This document shows positions 34,405-46,239 of a stretch of DNA of 64,000 bases, piece after piece. Numbering within the stretch: position 1 is the first letter of the stretch; each line of letters opens with the position of its first letter. The notes under the pieces are model-generated. The model saw only the letters and a list, made by a program, of their open reading frames with translations. It did no database searches and was not told the DNA's origin. The position numbers and the translations under genes were made by a program. Source of the DNA: Helianthus annuus (Eukaryota > Streptophyta > Magnoliopsida > Asterales > Asteraceae); assembly GCF_002127325.2 (NCBI RefSeq), contig NC_035433.2, positions 12,434,111 through 12,498,110 on the forward strand. Reading direction: 5' to 3'.

Positions 34405-34537
34405 TATTTATAGGATGCCAAAAGTGGTAAAGGCTGGCCGATCGGTTGGGCAGCATGATCGGACAGCCTGTCCGATCGAACAACAGTCCGATCGGCTGGC
34501 TGTTCAATCAGCTGGTAGCCTGATCGATCAGTTGCCT
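34405..34537 (-). promoter_or_regulatory. E4 promoter: TATA box with upstream 16-mer cluster
   Basis: On the minus strand TATAAATA (34412-34405) is preceded within 30-130 bp by six 16-17 bp units (34440-34537) such as GATCGGCTGGCTGTTC. The 5' LTR has the same arrangement (TATA at 43173-43166) but one unit fewer. Position suggests repeated promoter-proximal binding sites. No factor is assigned. Confidence 0.55.
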
Positions 34538-35114
34538 GATTCGAGTGTTCGGTGCGACGATTTTTGATATTTCGATTTCGATTGCGAGTGGTGCGAATGC
34601 GATAGAGTTTCCTATTCAAATTACTTTTAATCCCAACTACTATATCTACATACAATCATCCTTATTTCATATTCGATTTGCGATTGCGATTCGATTGCGA
34701 TTGAGTTCGATTACGATTTGATTGATTACCACACATAACATAAATAAACATGCACAAGTAACACATAAGGCACACACACACACGTATATTAACCACCAAA
34801 ATGCGTATTTCGAGTTGCGAGCGCGATGTTGATTAGATTAGATTGATTACTGTTTAATTAGCTTTATCGCATTGTTACTTCCTACTATTCAAAGTCATAA
34901 AGCGATTCGTATCGATAAATATACTTCGATTACTGTGATTTTAACTGATTACTCCACATAATAAAACTAACGTAAAACATAAAATAGACTATATACAGTC
35001 AAAGAAGTCAAAACAGGGATTGGGCAAGGAGAGACAGATTGCAATTAGCGATCTTTTCTCCCTTTGACTTCAATCTTAACTTTGACTTTGACTTTCGAAA
35101 CACGGGGTGTTACA

Positions 35115-35160
35115 GCCTCCCTCTGTTTAGGGAATTTCGTCCCGAAATTAGGTCGAAAGA
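35115..35160 (-). promoter_or_regulatory. E4 polypurine tract and palindrome
   Basis: The minus strand reads AACAGAGGGAGGC directly before the 3' LTR, with AATTTCGGGACGAAATT (35149-35133) just upstream, as in E2. Confidence 0.8.
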
Positions 35161-35219
35161 TGTACAACACCGTGAATCACGTTTGAGAACTTTCTCTCTC
35201 TAGACTTTCATTTAAACAA

Positions 35220-36410
35220 CTGCGGGTACTTCGCCTTCATGTCGCTTTCGAGTTCCCAAGTGAACTCCGCGCCTCGTTTGCCTTCCTATCGGATTTTCAC
35301 AATAGGAATGCGTGAGCGCCTGAGTTGCTTGGTTTGGCGATCCATGACTTCGACAGGCTTCTCCACGAAGTGTAGCGTTTTGTTTATTTGAAGGTCGTCG
35401 AGAGGTACAATAAAATCATGCTCAGCTAGGCACTTTCGGAAGTTTGACACGTGGAAAGTCGGGTGGACGTTACTAAGTTCCTTCGGTAGTTCGAGTCTGT
35501 AGGCGACTTTTACGATCCTTTCCAGAATCCTAAAAGGTCCAACATATCGAGGCGCTAGTTTCCCTTTCTTGCCGAATCTGACCACACCCTTCCAAGGTGA
35601 TACCTTTAGGAGTACGTAGTCGCCAACGTCAAATTCAAGGGGCTTGCATCGTCTATCGGCATAACTTTTCTGTCTACTTCGAGCTTTCAGCAAGTTGTCT
35701 CGAATCTGGAGGATTGTGTCAGTCGTTTCTTGCAATAGCTCTGGGCCGGTTAATTGCGAGTGACCGATCTTGTGCCATACAATAGGCGATCGACATCTAC
35801 TTCCATATAAAGCCTCGAATGGTGCCATTTGGATGCTGGTATCATAACTGTTGTTGTACGAGAATTCGACTAACGGCAGGTATTTGTCCCAATTACCACC
35901 GAAGTCTATGACACACGAATGGAGCATGTCTTCAAGAGTACAGATCATTCTTTCAGTCTGACCGTCGGTTTGAGGGTGGAATGCGGTACTCAGATTAAGC
36001 GTAGTACCAAGAGCTGCTTGAAACGTTTCCCACAATCGTGAGGTAAACCGAGCGTCACGATCGGAGATGATGTCGCGAGGTGTACCATGATTACAATTGA
36101 TCTCGTTGGTGTAGATTCGGGCTAATCGTTCCACCTTGTAGTCTTCCCGTATTGGCAAAAAGTGGGCTGATTTGGTTAAACGATCAACAACCACCCATAT
36201 GCTATCGTGGCCTGATGACGTGTGCGGAAGCTTTGTTATGAAGTCCATGGCTACACTCTCCCATTTCCACATGGGGATTGGGGGTTGCTCGAGTAAGCCA
36301 GAGGGCCTTTGATGTTCAGCCTTGACCCTTGCACAGGTCAGGCACTTCCCAACGTAGAGCGCGATATCCCTTTTCATTCCCGGCCACCAGTACTTGTAAC
36401 GAAGATCCTG
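35220..36410 (-). pseudogene. E4 integrase and interrupted chromodomain
   Basis: This frame starts after a TAA (36413-36411) that cuts the zinc domain just after GADKM. It then carries the second half of the HHCC domain (CLTC), the first catalytic Asp (MDFITKLP), the second (SDRDARF), the Glu (GQTERM), the GPY/F module (RYVGPF) and the start of a chromodomain. A TAG at 35288-35286 replaces the conserved Trp of the chromodomain (after PIVKIR), and the rest (EFTWELES...) is readable behind it to about 35220. Confidence 0.9.
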
Positions 36411-37375
36411 TTACATTTTATCGGCACCGGAATGAATAGAATACCGGGATTTGGGGGCTTCGTCCATCAAAATCTGTCGCAAATTGGTCCGCTTAGGGAT
36501 CCAAATTCGGTCCAGAAAGTGGAATATCCCATTCGACTTGTTTACCAGTTGAGCTCCATCGTGGTAGATTCGTTCCCTCTTCAGAGTGCGTTCATTAAAG
36601 CAGGCATGCTGGACTTCGCGGATGAGGGTTTCGAGATCGTATTGGGCTTGGGTATCGCGGATGCTGAGCAGATAACTCCGCCTACTAAGAGCGTCGGCAA
36701 CGACATTTGCTTTGCCTGGGTGATAACGAATCTCGCAGTCGTAATCATTGAGAAGCTCTACCCATCGGCGTTGACGCATGTTAAGTTCCTTCTGGTTAAA
36801 GATATGTTGGAGGCTCCTATGATCGGTGAAGATCGTACACTTGGTACCATACAGGTAGTATCGCGAAATCTTTAATGCAAAGACAACAGCGCCTAGCTCG
36901 AGATCATGGGTTGTATAGTTCTTCTCTTGGATTTTGAGTTGACGAGACGCATAAGCTATAACCTTGTCCCGTTGCATGAGAACACAACCAAGACCAAGGT
37001 TGGAAGCATCATAATAGACAATGAAACCGTCGTTCCCATCGGGCAAGGTGAGAACAGGAGCATTGCAGAGCTGTGCTTGAGGTTTTGGAAGGCAGACTCT
37101 TGTTCAGTTCCCCAAACAAAAGACCTGTCTTTATGCGTGAGAGCGATAAGCGGCACAACGATCTTGGAGAATCCTTCGATAAATCGGCGATAATAACCAG
37201 CTAACCCGAGAAAAGAACAAACTTCTGACGGGTTCTTAGGTGTAATCCAACTCTTAACTGCTTCAATCTTCGCGGGATCAACGTGAATGCCTCGACTATT
37301 TACGATGTGACCCAGAAACTGAACCTCCCCTAGCCAGAATTCGCACTTGGAGAACTTAGAATAGAGTTGATTCCC
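36411..37375 (-). pseudogene. E4 RT end, RNase H and integrase zinc domain start
   Basis: After a TAG at 37378-37376 the frame continues through the RT thumb and connection ([19 protein letters not shown]). A one-base frameshift near 37075 separates QNLKH from the RNase H segment. RNase H shows [21 protein letters not shown] and ADALSRR. Integrase begins ([11 protein letters not shown]) and stops at 36411. Three separate lesions make this part clearly defective. Confidence 0.88.
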
Positions 37376-39058
37376 CTAGAGTAGTTCGAGAACCAAACGT
37401 AGATGTTGCGCGTGTTCGGCTCTTGACTTAGAATAGATCAAGACATCGTCGATGAACACGATGACGAAACGGTCGAGATAAGGTTTACACACGCGATTCC
37501 TCAGATCCATGAAGACCGCGGGTGCGTTGGTTAGACGAAAAGGCATAACAACAAACTCATAGTGGCCGTAGCGAGTGCAAAAAGCGGTTTTGGGTATATC
37601 CTCCTCTTGAATGCGTAGTTGGTGATAGCCTGAACGTAGATCGATCTTCGAGAAACACGTAGCACCTTTTAGCTGATCAAACAAATCGTCGATGCGAGGT
37701 AGAGGATAGCGGTTCTTGATGGTTAGCTTGTTCAATTCCCGGTAATCAATGCACATCCTGAACGACCCATCCTTCTTTTTAACGAAGAGGACTGGCGCGC
37801 CCCAAGGAGAGGTGCTCGGGTGAATGAAGCCTTTTTCAAGTAGTTCCTGGAGTTGATTTGAGAGTTCACGCATTTCGGATGGTGCAAGTCGGTAGGGGGC
37901 TTTGGCAACAGGGTTGGCTCCAGGAATGAGGTCGATACAGAAGTCGATATCACGACTTGGCGGAAGTCCAGGAAGATCATCAGGGAATACCTGAGGAAAT
38001 TCACGGACCACAGGGACGTCTTTGACTTCTGTCTTCCTTTTCTTTTCCTTCTCCGCTACTACAATGTTAGCCAAGAAGGCTCTATATTCCTTGCGGAGAT
38101 ACTTGCTAGCTTGGACGCAGGACATAAGTTTGAGACCCTTCGAAGCAGTTTTGCCATAAACACATAGTAAATCACCATTCGCGAGCGAGAATCGAATCAT
38201 CTTGTCGAAGCATACAACTTCAGCATGGTTTTCGCGAAGAAAGTCCATACCTACTCTGATATCAAAACTTCCGAGTTGCATCGGAATGAGGCCGATTGGG
38301 AAGATGTGATTGTTGAGCTCGAGAGTACAATCACGAAGAACAGAATTAACGGTGACAGTTCTTCCGGTAGCGACTTCAACATCGAACGACGAGGAGAGAT
38401 AAGAGCGCTTATGACTAAGGAGCTTTTCAAACTCGAACGACACAAAGCAATTATCGGCTCCAGTATCAAACAAACAGGATGCATAAATACCATTCACAAG
38501 GAACGTACCATTGACCACATTGTTGTCGGTCTGGGCTTGGCGCACGTTGATGTTGAAAGTTCTGGCGCGTGCGGCTTGTTGTTGCTGGTGAGGCTGCTGC
38601 TGCTGGTGAGGCTGCTGCTGCTGGGGCTCTTGTTTCACCACCCTGTTTGGGCACATGTTCGCAAAGTGGTTGGGATCACCACATGCGAAGTAGACTCTGG
38701 CGTTGATCGCGGGTGCCGGAGCCGCGTGCTGGCCTTGCGGGGCAGGGAGCAGAGCTTGATGAGCAGTGGCAGGAGTTGCGGTGTTGCGAGGACCAGTACG
38801 ACAGTTGACAGTGAAGTGGTCGTACATGTTGTAGTGAGCACAGAAACGACAGGCAATACCCACCGGATGATGATAAGAGCATGTTGGGCAAACCGGGTGG
38901 GGCCTGTGTATGCACGCTTTGCTGGAGGTGCATAAGTAATTGGAACTGGACGGTGATGGGGCTGCTGCTGGGCTGGTACGGCCTGTAGAGGAGCAGCAGT
39001 GGTTGTGGCAGCGAAGTTCTTGTTGCTGGAGCTGCTGCTGTTGTTGTTCTTCTTCCAA
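37376..39058 (-). pseudogene. E4 gag C-terminus, protease and RT
   Basis: One frame with a His/Cys-rich zinc region (CPTC, CRFCAHY), a second knuckle whose first Cys is Tyr ([14 protein letters not shown]), a Gln-rich linker, protease DTGA, GMDFL, and RT with [20 protein letters not shown] and [10 protein letters not shown]. It ends at a TAG in the RT thumb. The first 60 or so residues are in the wrong frame relative to homologous gag, because indels occur near 38900 and 39120. The ATG at 39058 is not the real gag start. Confidence 0.88.
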
Positions 39059-39099
39059 CGTGAGGACTTTGATGACTGAGGTGCAGTGGCGGTGGAGTC

Positions 39100-39860
39100 A
39101 ACAGTTGGTGCGGTAGTAGCTTGATGCAGGTGCTTTGCGGGTTTTCCCAGACACCGGCCTTAACCCGTTTGTCGTTGATTTCAGTGGCCAGTAGGTAGGT
39201 TTCCTCGATCGTCTTAGTCTTAGCCGCTTGCACGAAATCTGCGACACAGTCAGGCAGGGCTCGGATATACTTCTTGATTGCCATGTCAGAAGTTTTCACC
39301 TGATCAAGGCAGATGATACTGAGCTGCTTGAATCGAGTAGTGAGAGCAGCGTTTTCTCCATCTTTCTGCTTAATGTGCCAGAATTCATCTTCTAACTTTT
39401 GACGTTCATGAGGAGGGCAGAATTCTTCCAGCATGACCTCCTTGAGCTCGTCCCATGACAGACCGTAGGCTGCATCATTTCCCCTTTTGTTTCTCTCCAC
39501 CGTCCACCAGTCTAGTGCATGGGACTGGAAGACGCCAATAGCGTTGAGAGTGCGAAGGTCGTCAGGGCAGCCGCTTTGTCGCAGAGTGACCTCAATGGAA
39601 TCAAACCATTGGAACAATGTCGTGGGGCCTCCCTCACCAGTGAATTCCTTTGGCCCACAAGCCTTGAATTGTTTGAAACTGAAAGCAGTTTTGGGGGCAG
39701 CTTTAGGAGCTTCAGTTCTCGACTCCTCAGACGATTTGCTGACGTTCTCATAGACATCACTGATAGCTTTTGCTACCTGTTTGGTGATGATAGCAGCAAG
39801 ACGTTTGTCTCTCTTTTCTTGTCGAGAAAGTGATGGGCGACGGTGTCCAGATGACGACAT
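39100..39860 (-). pseudogene. E4 gag capsid domain
   Basis: I choose ATG 39860 (MSSSGHRRPSLSRQEK), two codons after an upstream in-frame ATG at 39869 that overlaps a TCTATTGCAG acceptor-like sequence. The N-terminus is basic and helical. The capsid domain begins FSFKQFKACGPKEF and continues through LDWWTVERNKRG and FWHIKQKDGENAALTTRF. The frame is lost after VWENPQ near 39125. There is no intron at the position used by E1 and E2. Confidence 0.88.
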
Positions 39861-41143
39861 TGTCTGCAATAGACATTGTCATAGGTCTCAGACACGTCAT
39901 AGTCGAATCTCACCTCACACGTCTAGTACTTACTAAAGCTTAGGAACATAGTCGCATAATTGCATAAACACATAAACACACAATCACTAATTCACAGAGG
40001 AGCACATAAGCACATAAGCACGTAAGCACATAAGCACGTAAGCACATAATCCTCCTAAAAGCACATAGGAGCAGTCAGAATATAGAACCTATCATTCAAA
40101 GCCTGCGATTACTCGAATATAACGATTCGCGTTTAGCGTAGCGATTAGTATAGCGTATGCGTATAGTACAGCGAGTATCATAGTGTACTGCGTTCCCTAC
40201 AAACGATTTGTTAATGTTTTGAGATTGAAGAGCAATGCGGGTTGTGTGTGTTCATCGAAATGAGAGCAAAGATTGTATAAGTTTCCAAAATTTTGAACAC
40301 ATAAGTAGTTAAATGCGTATAAATACATAAAATCAACGAGTCATCAGAGTCAGCAGTTGCGACTCAGAACCGAAACACATAAAAATCGAGAGATAGATTG
40401 TCTGCGGCTATTAGACATTGACTATCCAAAGTGATTCGACTATTCTTAAGGATCCGTCGTACACATGTTGACTTTCAGGATAGGGCCTCTGCCTCGATTC
40501 TTGGGCATCCGGCGCACGTCCCTCTAGTCGTACTGTGAGTTCAGATTGTTGGAGTCCGTCGAGACTTTGGTGAGAGTTTTTGGCAAAATTCATAGACAAG
40601 GCGTCAAGGTTAGGGTTTCACCCCTGGCTTGACAACTTCCCCATGATCTTAGTAAAATAGAGGAGATTATTCATCAAAATATGGATTTCACTCCTGGTTT
40701 GGTATAATTCTCCCCGTTAAACAAGCGTTCGTTATTGAAAAAGAACTTGGCTTGTTTGCTTGTTTGAAAGGTGAAACTGTTCCACAAATGATTGAAAGAT
40801 TTTGTCATCTTAAACTTGAGATGAAGAGATCATTGATAAGTTGATAGGATCTGTTCCAAGTAAGGATAACAGAGATGATATGAAATTACAGGTTGATCAA
40901 GCATCTTAGTCAAGAATTCGCGGCTTTCACACCTAATCCCGACTAAATCGCTTGTCCTTTTAGTTGAAAATTCGAATGTTGTGATAGTGTAGCGTGGGCG
41001 AGAATAGCGAAGAATAGCAATAGGCTCATACATAGTCCCTAATGGACATGCACAAGTTAGTCTATTGGGTCTTAACTATAGACTAGGTTTCTAAGACATC
41101 GACCCGGACTAGGTCGAGTCTTGCCTAATTCCCTATAGTTATG
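39861..41143 (-). other. E4 5' leader, 1.28 kb
   Basis: Long untranslated region between primer site and gag with no ORF of interest. It contains six 8-bp units GCACATAA/GCACGTAA (40002-40049) and a segment rich in short ATAGCG and CGATT words (about 40100-40190). Confidence 0.6.
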
Positions 41144-41155
41144 GCTCTGATACCA
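41144..41155 (-). promoter_or_regulatory. E4 primer-binding site (initiator tRNA-Met)
   Basis: The minus strand reads TGGTATCAGAGC three bases after the 5' LTR end. Confidence 0.92.
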
Positions 41156-41158
41156 ATC

Positions 41159-43862
41159 TGTCACACCCCAACCGATGGCGGAATCATCGGGGCGCGTCAC
41201 TGAGCGAAACAGATTGTCCAGAAGTTTCCATAACAATTATCATTACTATTCAATTTGAAGTAACATGTCCCATACCATGTCTCAAACAGTAAATAAATTA
41301 TTACAGACAAAATCTAGTCAAATATTTCTATTCCGACAACTCAGATTTAAATATAGTAATTATTTATCTGCTTCTAGAGACTCATGCTGCAAGATCTACG
41401 ACAACTATGCTCTAGACGCTTATTCTAGCCTCGCCTTCCTAGTAGATAAGCATCCTAATTGCCTGTCACATACGTTAAAATAAAAGTCAATAAACATAGT
41501 GTAAAGGTGAGCATACAAGTTTGATAATAGCATATAGAGTTCGAAATAGTTTACGCATAACCAGCACGTACACAGAGAAAGACGAAGCATGTTAATTATC
41601 GACACGGATCTATCGATATCAATGACTGCGGGTTGACTGCCCAAGGCAGTTCGCAATACATGATCACCACTATAATCTATTCAAGTAATTGTCCTTAACA
41701 ACCCCCGCATGAGCGGGTGCTGAGTATAAACTATAGTACTATCGTCGTTAACGCAGGTAGACAACATTCCATGTTAAACATAACAAACAAGCATTCATTA
41801 AGTCACGTATAACATGCGGTAACAGTTAGCGTTTAAAATGTTGCGTAGTGTGTTCATTGAGAGTAGGGTTAGCCTGAATAGTTCGATAGCATAACGATAA
41901 GCAACGCGTAAAACGGAAACAAGTGTTGAAGGATCGGACAGCTGGTCGATCGGACGGTAGTCCAATCGGATGGCTGACCGTTCGGTTGACAGCCCGTTCG
42001 GACAGTTGTCCGGTCGGACGGGAGTCCGATCGGATGGCTGTTCGAGTGGATTGTTTCTTCCTTTGAGTAGGATGTGTTTGTGTATGATGGTTTGACTTTT
42101 GAAGCTTTTGTTGTAGTATTTCAAAACATTGAAGTATCCTTACCTTTCAAGTTGGTCGATCGGACGGTCGTTCGATCGGCCTGCAACCCGATTGGTTAGG
42201 TACCTTAGTATAAACAAGTTCTCAGCAGGAGGCACTCGATCGGACAGCAGTTCGATCGGGTGGCACTCCTAGTGCATTGAACATGTTGGAAATCGATTAA
42301 GTATTTAAAGTCAAGTATCTCATGATCTGAAGAGTAATCCAATCGGACGGTAGTCTGGTCGGTTAGCCGTTCGTTCAATACTCAACTTCAAACAAGTTGA
42401 TTAAGTGTGGGACCATGTGCTAGCTGATCGGCTGGCCCGTCGTTCGGCTGACTGTGCGATCGGCTGGCTGTCCGTTCATACAACAGTCCGATCGGTCAGC
42501 ACCCTGACCTGATCAGCCTGTTCGTCTAACACTTGGTTGTTCTTATTGTTGTTTTATCGAGGTATTTTGACAACGAGTGAAACCACAAAACCCTAGTCCT
42601 TACTTGGTTCTCCTAATCGGATAGGAATCACCCAAATCCGGCTAGTGAACGGTTCGAGACAGTGTTAAACGTTTAACCCGAAATCGGTGAACCTCATGGA
42701 TAGAATCCGGATCTTTAGTCACGCAACCACCGAAATGGTTAGTAAGTCGGCACAAGCTCCGTTTCTATCGGTTTTAAAGGCGTTGAGTGTAAAAGAGTCG
42801 AAAGAAAGTTGGAAAACCATCTTTCAATACCTTTTTCCATGTATATGTTTAGATCTATGAAAGATCTTTGTTTATTTATGTGGAAATCAGCTAGATCCAA
42901 GTTATTCTTGGTGGAATGAGGCCAAAACATGAAGTTCTTCAAGAACACCATGATGACATCATCCTAGAACACTTGAATCTTGATGATTTCATGGTTAAAA
43001 GTTAAGATTTGAAAGATAGAAAGGTGTAGGAGTGCGTGCAGATCAAGAAAGTACAAGATTTAGGACGAAATCTTACCGGGATTGAGAGAAATCAAAGAAA
43101 AGGTGAGCTGAGCGTGCTGATCGGACAGAGGTTTCCAAAAGTAGAAAGGTTGATAATGATAGGGGTATTTATAGGATGCCAAAAGTGGTAAAGGCTGGCC
43201 GATCGGTCGGGCAGCATGATCGGACAACCTGTCCGATCGGCTGGCTGTTCGATCGGCTGGTAGCCTGATCGATCAGTTGCCTGATTCGAGTGTTCGGTGC
43301 GACGATTTTTGATATTTCGATTTCGATTGCGAGTGGTGCGAATGCGATAGAGTTTCCTATTCAAATTACTTTTTAATCCCAACTACTATATCTACATACA
43401 ATCATCCTTATTTCATATTCGATTTGCGATTGCGATTCGATTGCGATTGAGTTCGATTACGATTTGATTGATTACCACACATAACATAAATAAACATGCA
43501 CAAGTAACACATAAGGCACACACACACACGTATATTAACCACCAAAATGCGTATTTCGAGTTGCAAGCGCGATGTTGATTAGATCAGATTGATTACTGTT
43601 TAATTAGCTTTATCGCATTGTTACTTCCTACTATTCAAAGTCTTACAAAGCGATTCGTATCGATAAATATACTTCGATTACTGCGATTTTAACTGATTAC
43701 TCCACATAATACAACTAACGTAAAACATAAAATAGACTATATATAGTCAAAGAAGTCAAAACAGGGATTGGGCAAGGAGAGACAGATTGCAATTAGCGAT
43801 CTTTTCTCCCTTTGACTTCAATCTTGACTTTGATTTTGACTTTGGAAACACGGGGTGTTACA
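41159..43862 (-). repeat. E4 5' LTR, 2704 bp
   Basis: Starts TGTAACACCCCGTG at 43862 in element direction and ends GTGTGACA at 41159. Relative to the 3' LTR it lacks about 99 bp (equivalent to 33002-33100, at a TTG microhomology) and one 16-bp unit in the promoter cluster. It keeps the seven-unit array at 41932-42043. Confidence 0.95.
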
Positions 43863-43867
43863 TTACA
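43863..43867. other. Target site duplication of E4 (right)
   Basis: TTACA, the partner of 32294-32298. Confidence 0.93.
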
Positions 43868-44832
43868 AGTTAGGGGAAACATTGTTACATATTATTACAC
43901 AACTTAATTAACAAAATTACTCATTATAATGTTTAAAAAAATAAAAATAAAGAGATATGGCAGCCCCATATGGTTGGGTTTTGTGGGCTTGTTTCAAGGT
44001 TTAACCCATTCTAAACACTTCCAAAGCCCAACCCATTGAAACCCTAATCCCTTCCCTATATAATAAGCACTTCCCCACTCCTTATTCCACTTTTTCAAGC
44101 CTCCAAACACTTCAAAAACCCTCCCAAAATCAGCTGAGTTTCAACCACGTTTTTGAAAGTTCTGGCCATAAAAAGTGAGTCTTAACTCACTTCCACTTCA
44201 ATTTTCTTATTGTTTCTTCTTCTACAACACTTAGATAACCTCTAGGAAGGTTCTCACAAGTTTGCGTGGGCAAACTAAGGTGAAACCTCACCATTTTTGA
44301 GGTCCAAAGTGCACCTAAATTCTGCTCATTTTTATCTTCATGTTTTGGAAGAAAACTCTTGTTTTCTTCATACATTCCTATGTCCTTATGCCACTAATCA
44401 AGACTATGATTATGTGTGCTTAAAAACAAGGTTGTAACATGTAAATCCAGAGGTTTAATCCTCAAAAACTTTTTGTTTTAATAAGGTTTTAACCTACAAG
44501 TGATGAACAAGTCCTACACTTGAAGTTGTGTGATTATTTGGATAGCTTGGGCTATCCTACCTACAAATCCACACATCACTTGAAGTTTTCTTAGTTAGAT
44601 AGTATGTATTTCAATTCCTTAATGCATCCTCATGACCATCCTTGTTGTCTTATGACAACTTGTGTATTGGTGACAACTAAAGAGGTTTCTAAATGGAAGA
44701 TTTATCTTCCTACCTCATGCATGACTTATATGATATTCTTGTTGAATTATTGGACTAGTAACTTATAATATTTGCTATATAATATAGATAATATTCAAGT
44801 AACCAAACCTTTGATGATGACCTAGTGGTCAT
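43868..44832. other. Unassigned segment between E4 and E5
   Basis: The first 110 bp repeats 32151-32256. From about 43976 there is a plant promoter-like stretch: CTATATAATA near 44057, then a pyrimidine-rich leader (ACTTCCCCACTCC). No ORF with recognisable homology follows. It may be part of an unrecognised LTR or a gene 5' region cut by E5. I see no protein gene. Confidence 0.4.
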
Positions 44833-45577
44833 TGTTATGAGTGAAATTCTGAGCCCATATCCTGGATAGTATCTTGAATTATATCTTGATTATATGATAA
44901 ATATACATACTCAGGATGTTGACTCAAGATATTGGTAACATCCTGATGTGGTATCCTGAGGGTCACTAATGAATTATGTGCAGGAGTACTAGTTCAAGTT
45001 TGCAATGTTCATGAAGACTTCTTCCCCTGACGACTCGGTACAAGTTGTTCGAAGAAAGACGTTGAGGCCGCTTTACTTGGTCTCCAACGTTAACTAGGGA
45101 ATATTCGCTGGCATCCCCCATTTATAGGAGATTTTGTTTTCATTTCATAGCTATAAATAGACGGATAAACCAGATCACATAGGACATCACACTCACTACT
45201 CTCGAGCTCTCATACTTTCTCTCGCAACTCTCACTTTCTGAAAAACATTGTAACACTTAGTAGCGATCTGGTCAATATCCTGCACTGTATCCTGACATTT
45301 GAAGTAATAAGAAGAACAAGGCAGCTGCGGTTGTCAGCTCCTGAGGTTTTGTGCTGACAATCTAGATTGATCAAGGGCTTTGCTCGTACATCTCGTGTCA
45401 CCCTTTACTTTTTGCTCATTGTTTGATCATAGATATAGCTCGATATCCTGAGCTATATCCTGAAAACTGTTTCTTGCAAACAACTAAATCAGGATATTTT
45501 CGATACACATTCTTAGCACACTACCTCACTTAACTAATTTGATCACTAAACTGCTTAGGTAATTTTTGACCAAAACA
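44833..45577 (+). repeat. E5 5' LTR, about 745 bp
   Basis: The end (ATTTTTGACCAAAACA at 45577) is firm because the primer site follows three bases later, and the same 16 bases end the E6 and E7 LTRs. The start is inferred: TGTTATGAG at 44833 matches the TGTTAG start and 716-717 bp length of the E6 and E7 LTRs, and the family's ATCCTG-rich composition begins here. TATA box TATAAATA is near 45153. No 3' partner is in the window. Confidence 0.65.
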
Positions 45578-45580
45578 ATT

Positions 45581-45598
45581 TGGCGCCATCCATGGGAC
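45581..45598 (+). promoter_or_regulatory. E5 primer-binding site, TGGCGCC type
   Basis: TGGCGCCATCCATGGGAC follows the LTR end by three bases. The TGGCGCC start is typical of the Tat/Athila/Ogre branch and unlike the tRNA-Met site of E1-E4. I do not assign the tRNA. Confidence 0.75.
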
Positions 45599-45681
45599 AA
45601 GTGATGCTATTTCGACTAGAAGCTTTTGCAAAATCATTACTTGGTTTTCTATTTTCAAAACTTTTTGCTACACTATTTTCA

Positions 45682-46239
45682 ATGGCCTCAAGATCAAACA
45701 TGAGCTCTTTTACCGTGTCTGCTACAACCTCTGCAACAATTGGTTCGGTGCTTCCACCACCTCCTCCAAGGACGCAAGCCTCTTCACAGCCTCAGGATGT
45801 TATCCTCACTCGGAATGTTCAGGGATCTGCTCCTGTTTTGGCCTCTAATGATGAAAGTCTTACTTTATTTGGTAGTATACAGGATCAGATGAAGCAACAG
45901 CAGGAGACCAACCAAATGCTGATGAGAGAGATACAACTCTTGAAAGCCAGCTTAAGCAGGCCTATTGAGGATACTGTCACCCCCTTGCAGCCCAGAGCTT
46001 TAGACTTCAGTTCGGCAGTATATACTGAGGATAACAGGGGGAATATTGTGCCTAGCCATTCCCAAAGTCATATTCCCGAGATACCCTCTTCGGTTAGGGT
46101 GTCAACTATGAGAAGTTCAGGATATGGCCAGAATCCTCAGACTGGTAACGTGTCTAATAATAACAATACTCTTACTACTAATGGTATTGGATCTTTGCAG
46201 GATGCAGGTATGACATCAGCACTTTCCCGGGAGCTTTAG
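45682..46239 (+). pseudogene. E5 gag N-terminus
   Basis: I choose ATG 45682 (MASRSNMSSFTVS); the frame is open upstream to 45580, but that part overlaps the primer site. Ser/Thr/Pro-rich N-terminus, then a short helical stretch (SIQDQMKQQQETNQMLMREIQLLKAS, possibly coiled coil). It ends at a TAG after SREL. A second TAG follows near 46274, and the capsid region resumes near 46370 with a frameshift at about 46415 before the next ORF. Confidence 0.7.

Larger units (their letters stand above)
32299..35114 (-). repeat. E4 3' LTR, 2816 bp
   Basis: In element direction it starts TGTAACACCCCGTG at 35114 and ends GGGGTGTGACA at 32299. The minus-strand TATA box TATAAATA is at 34412-34405. Six clusters of a phased 16-bp repeat are present (33173, 33399, 33479, 33582, 33667, 34440). 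The last lies just upstream of the TATA box in element direction, the others downstream. A short CA repeat is near 34770. Confidence 0.95.
32299..43862 (-). mobile_element. E4: complete Ty3 chromovirus, 11.6 kb
   Basis: A minus-strand element with LTRs 32299-35114 (3') and 41159-43862 (5'), an initiator tRNA-Met primer site, gag-pol and a polypurine tract, flanked by TTACA. The internal region is 6.04 kb. Coding sequence carries several frameshifts and at least three stops. The E4 3' LTR donated its outer 1.24 kb to the segmental duplication. Confidence 0.96.

Noticed and set aside
38225..38935. Plus-strand ORF of 236 residues across E4 gag-protease
   Set aside because: Lies antisense to well-recognised gag-protease sequence; composition follows the complementary frame and no start context or homology is apparent.
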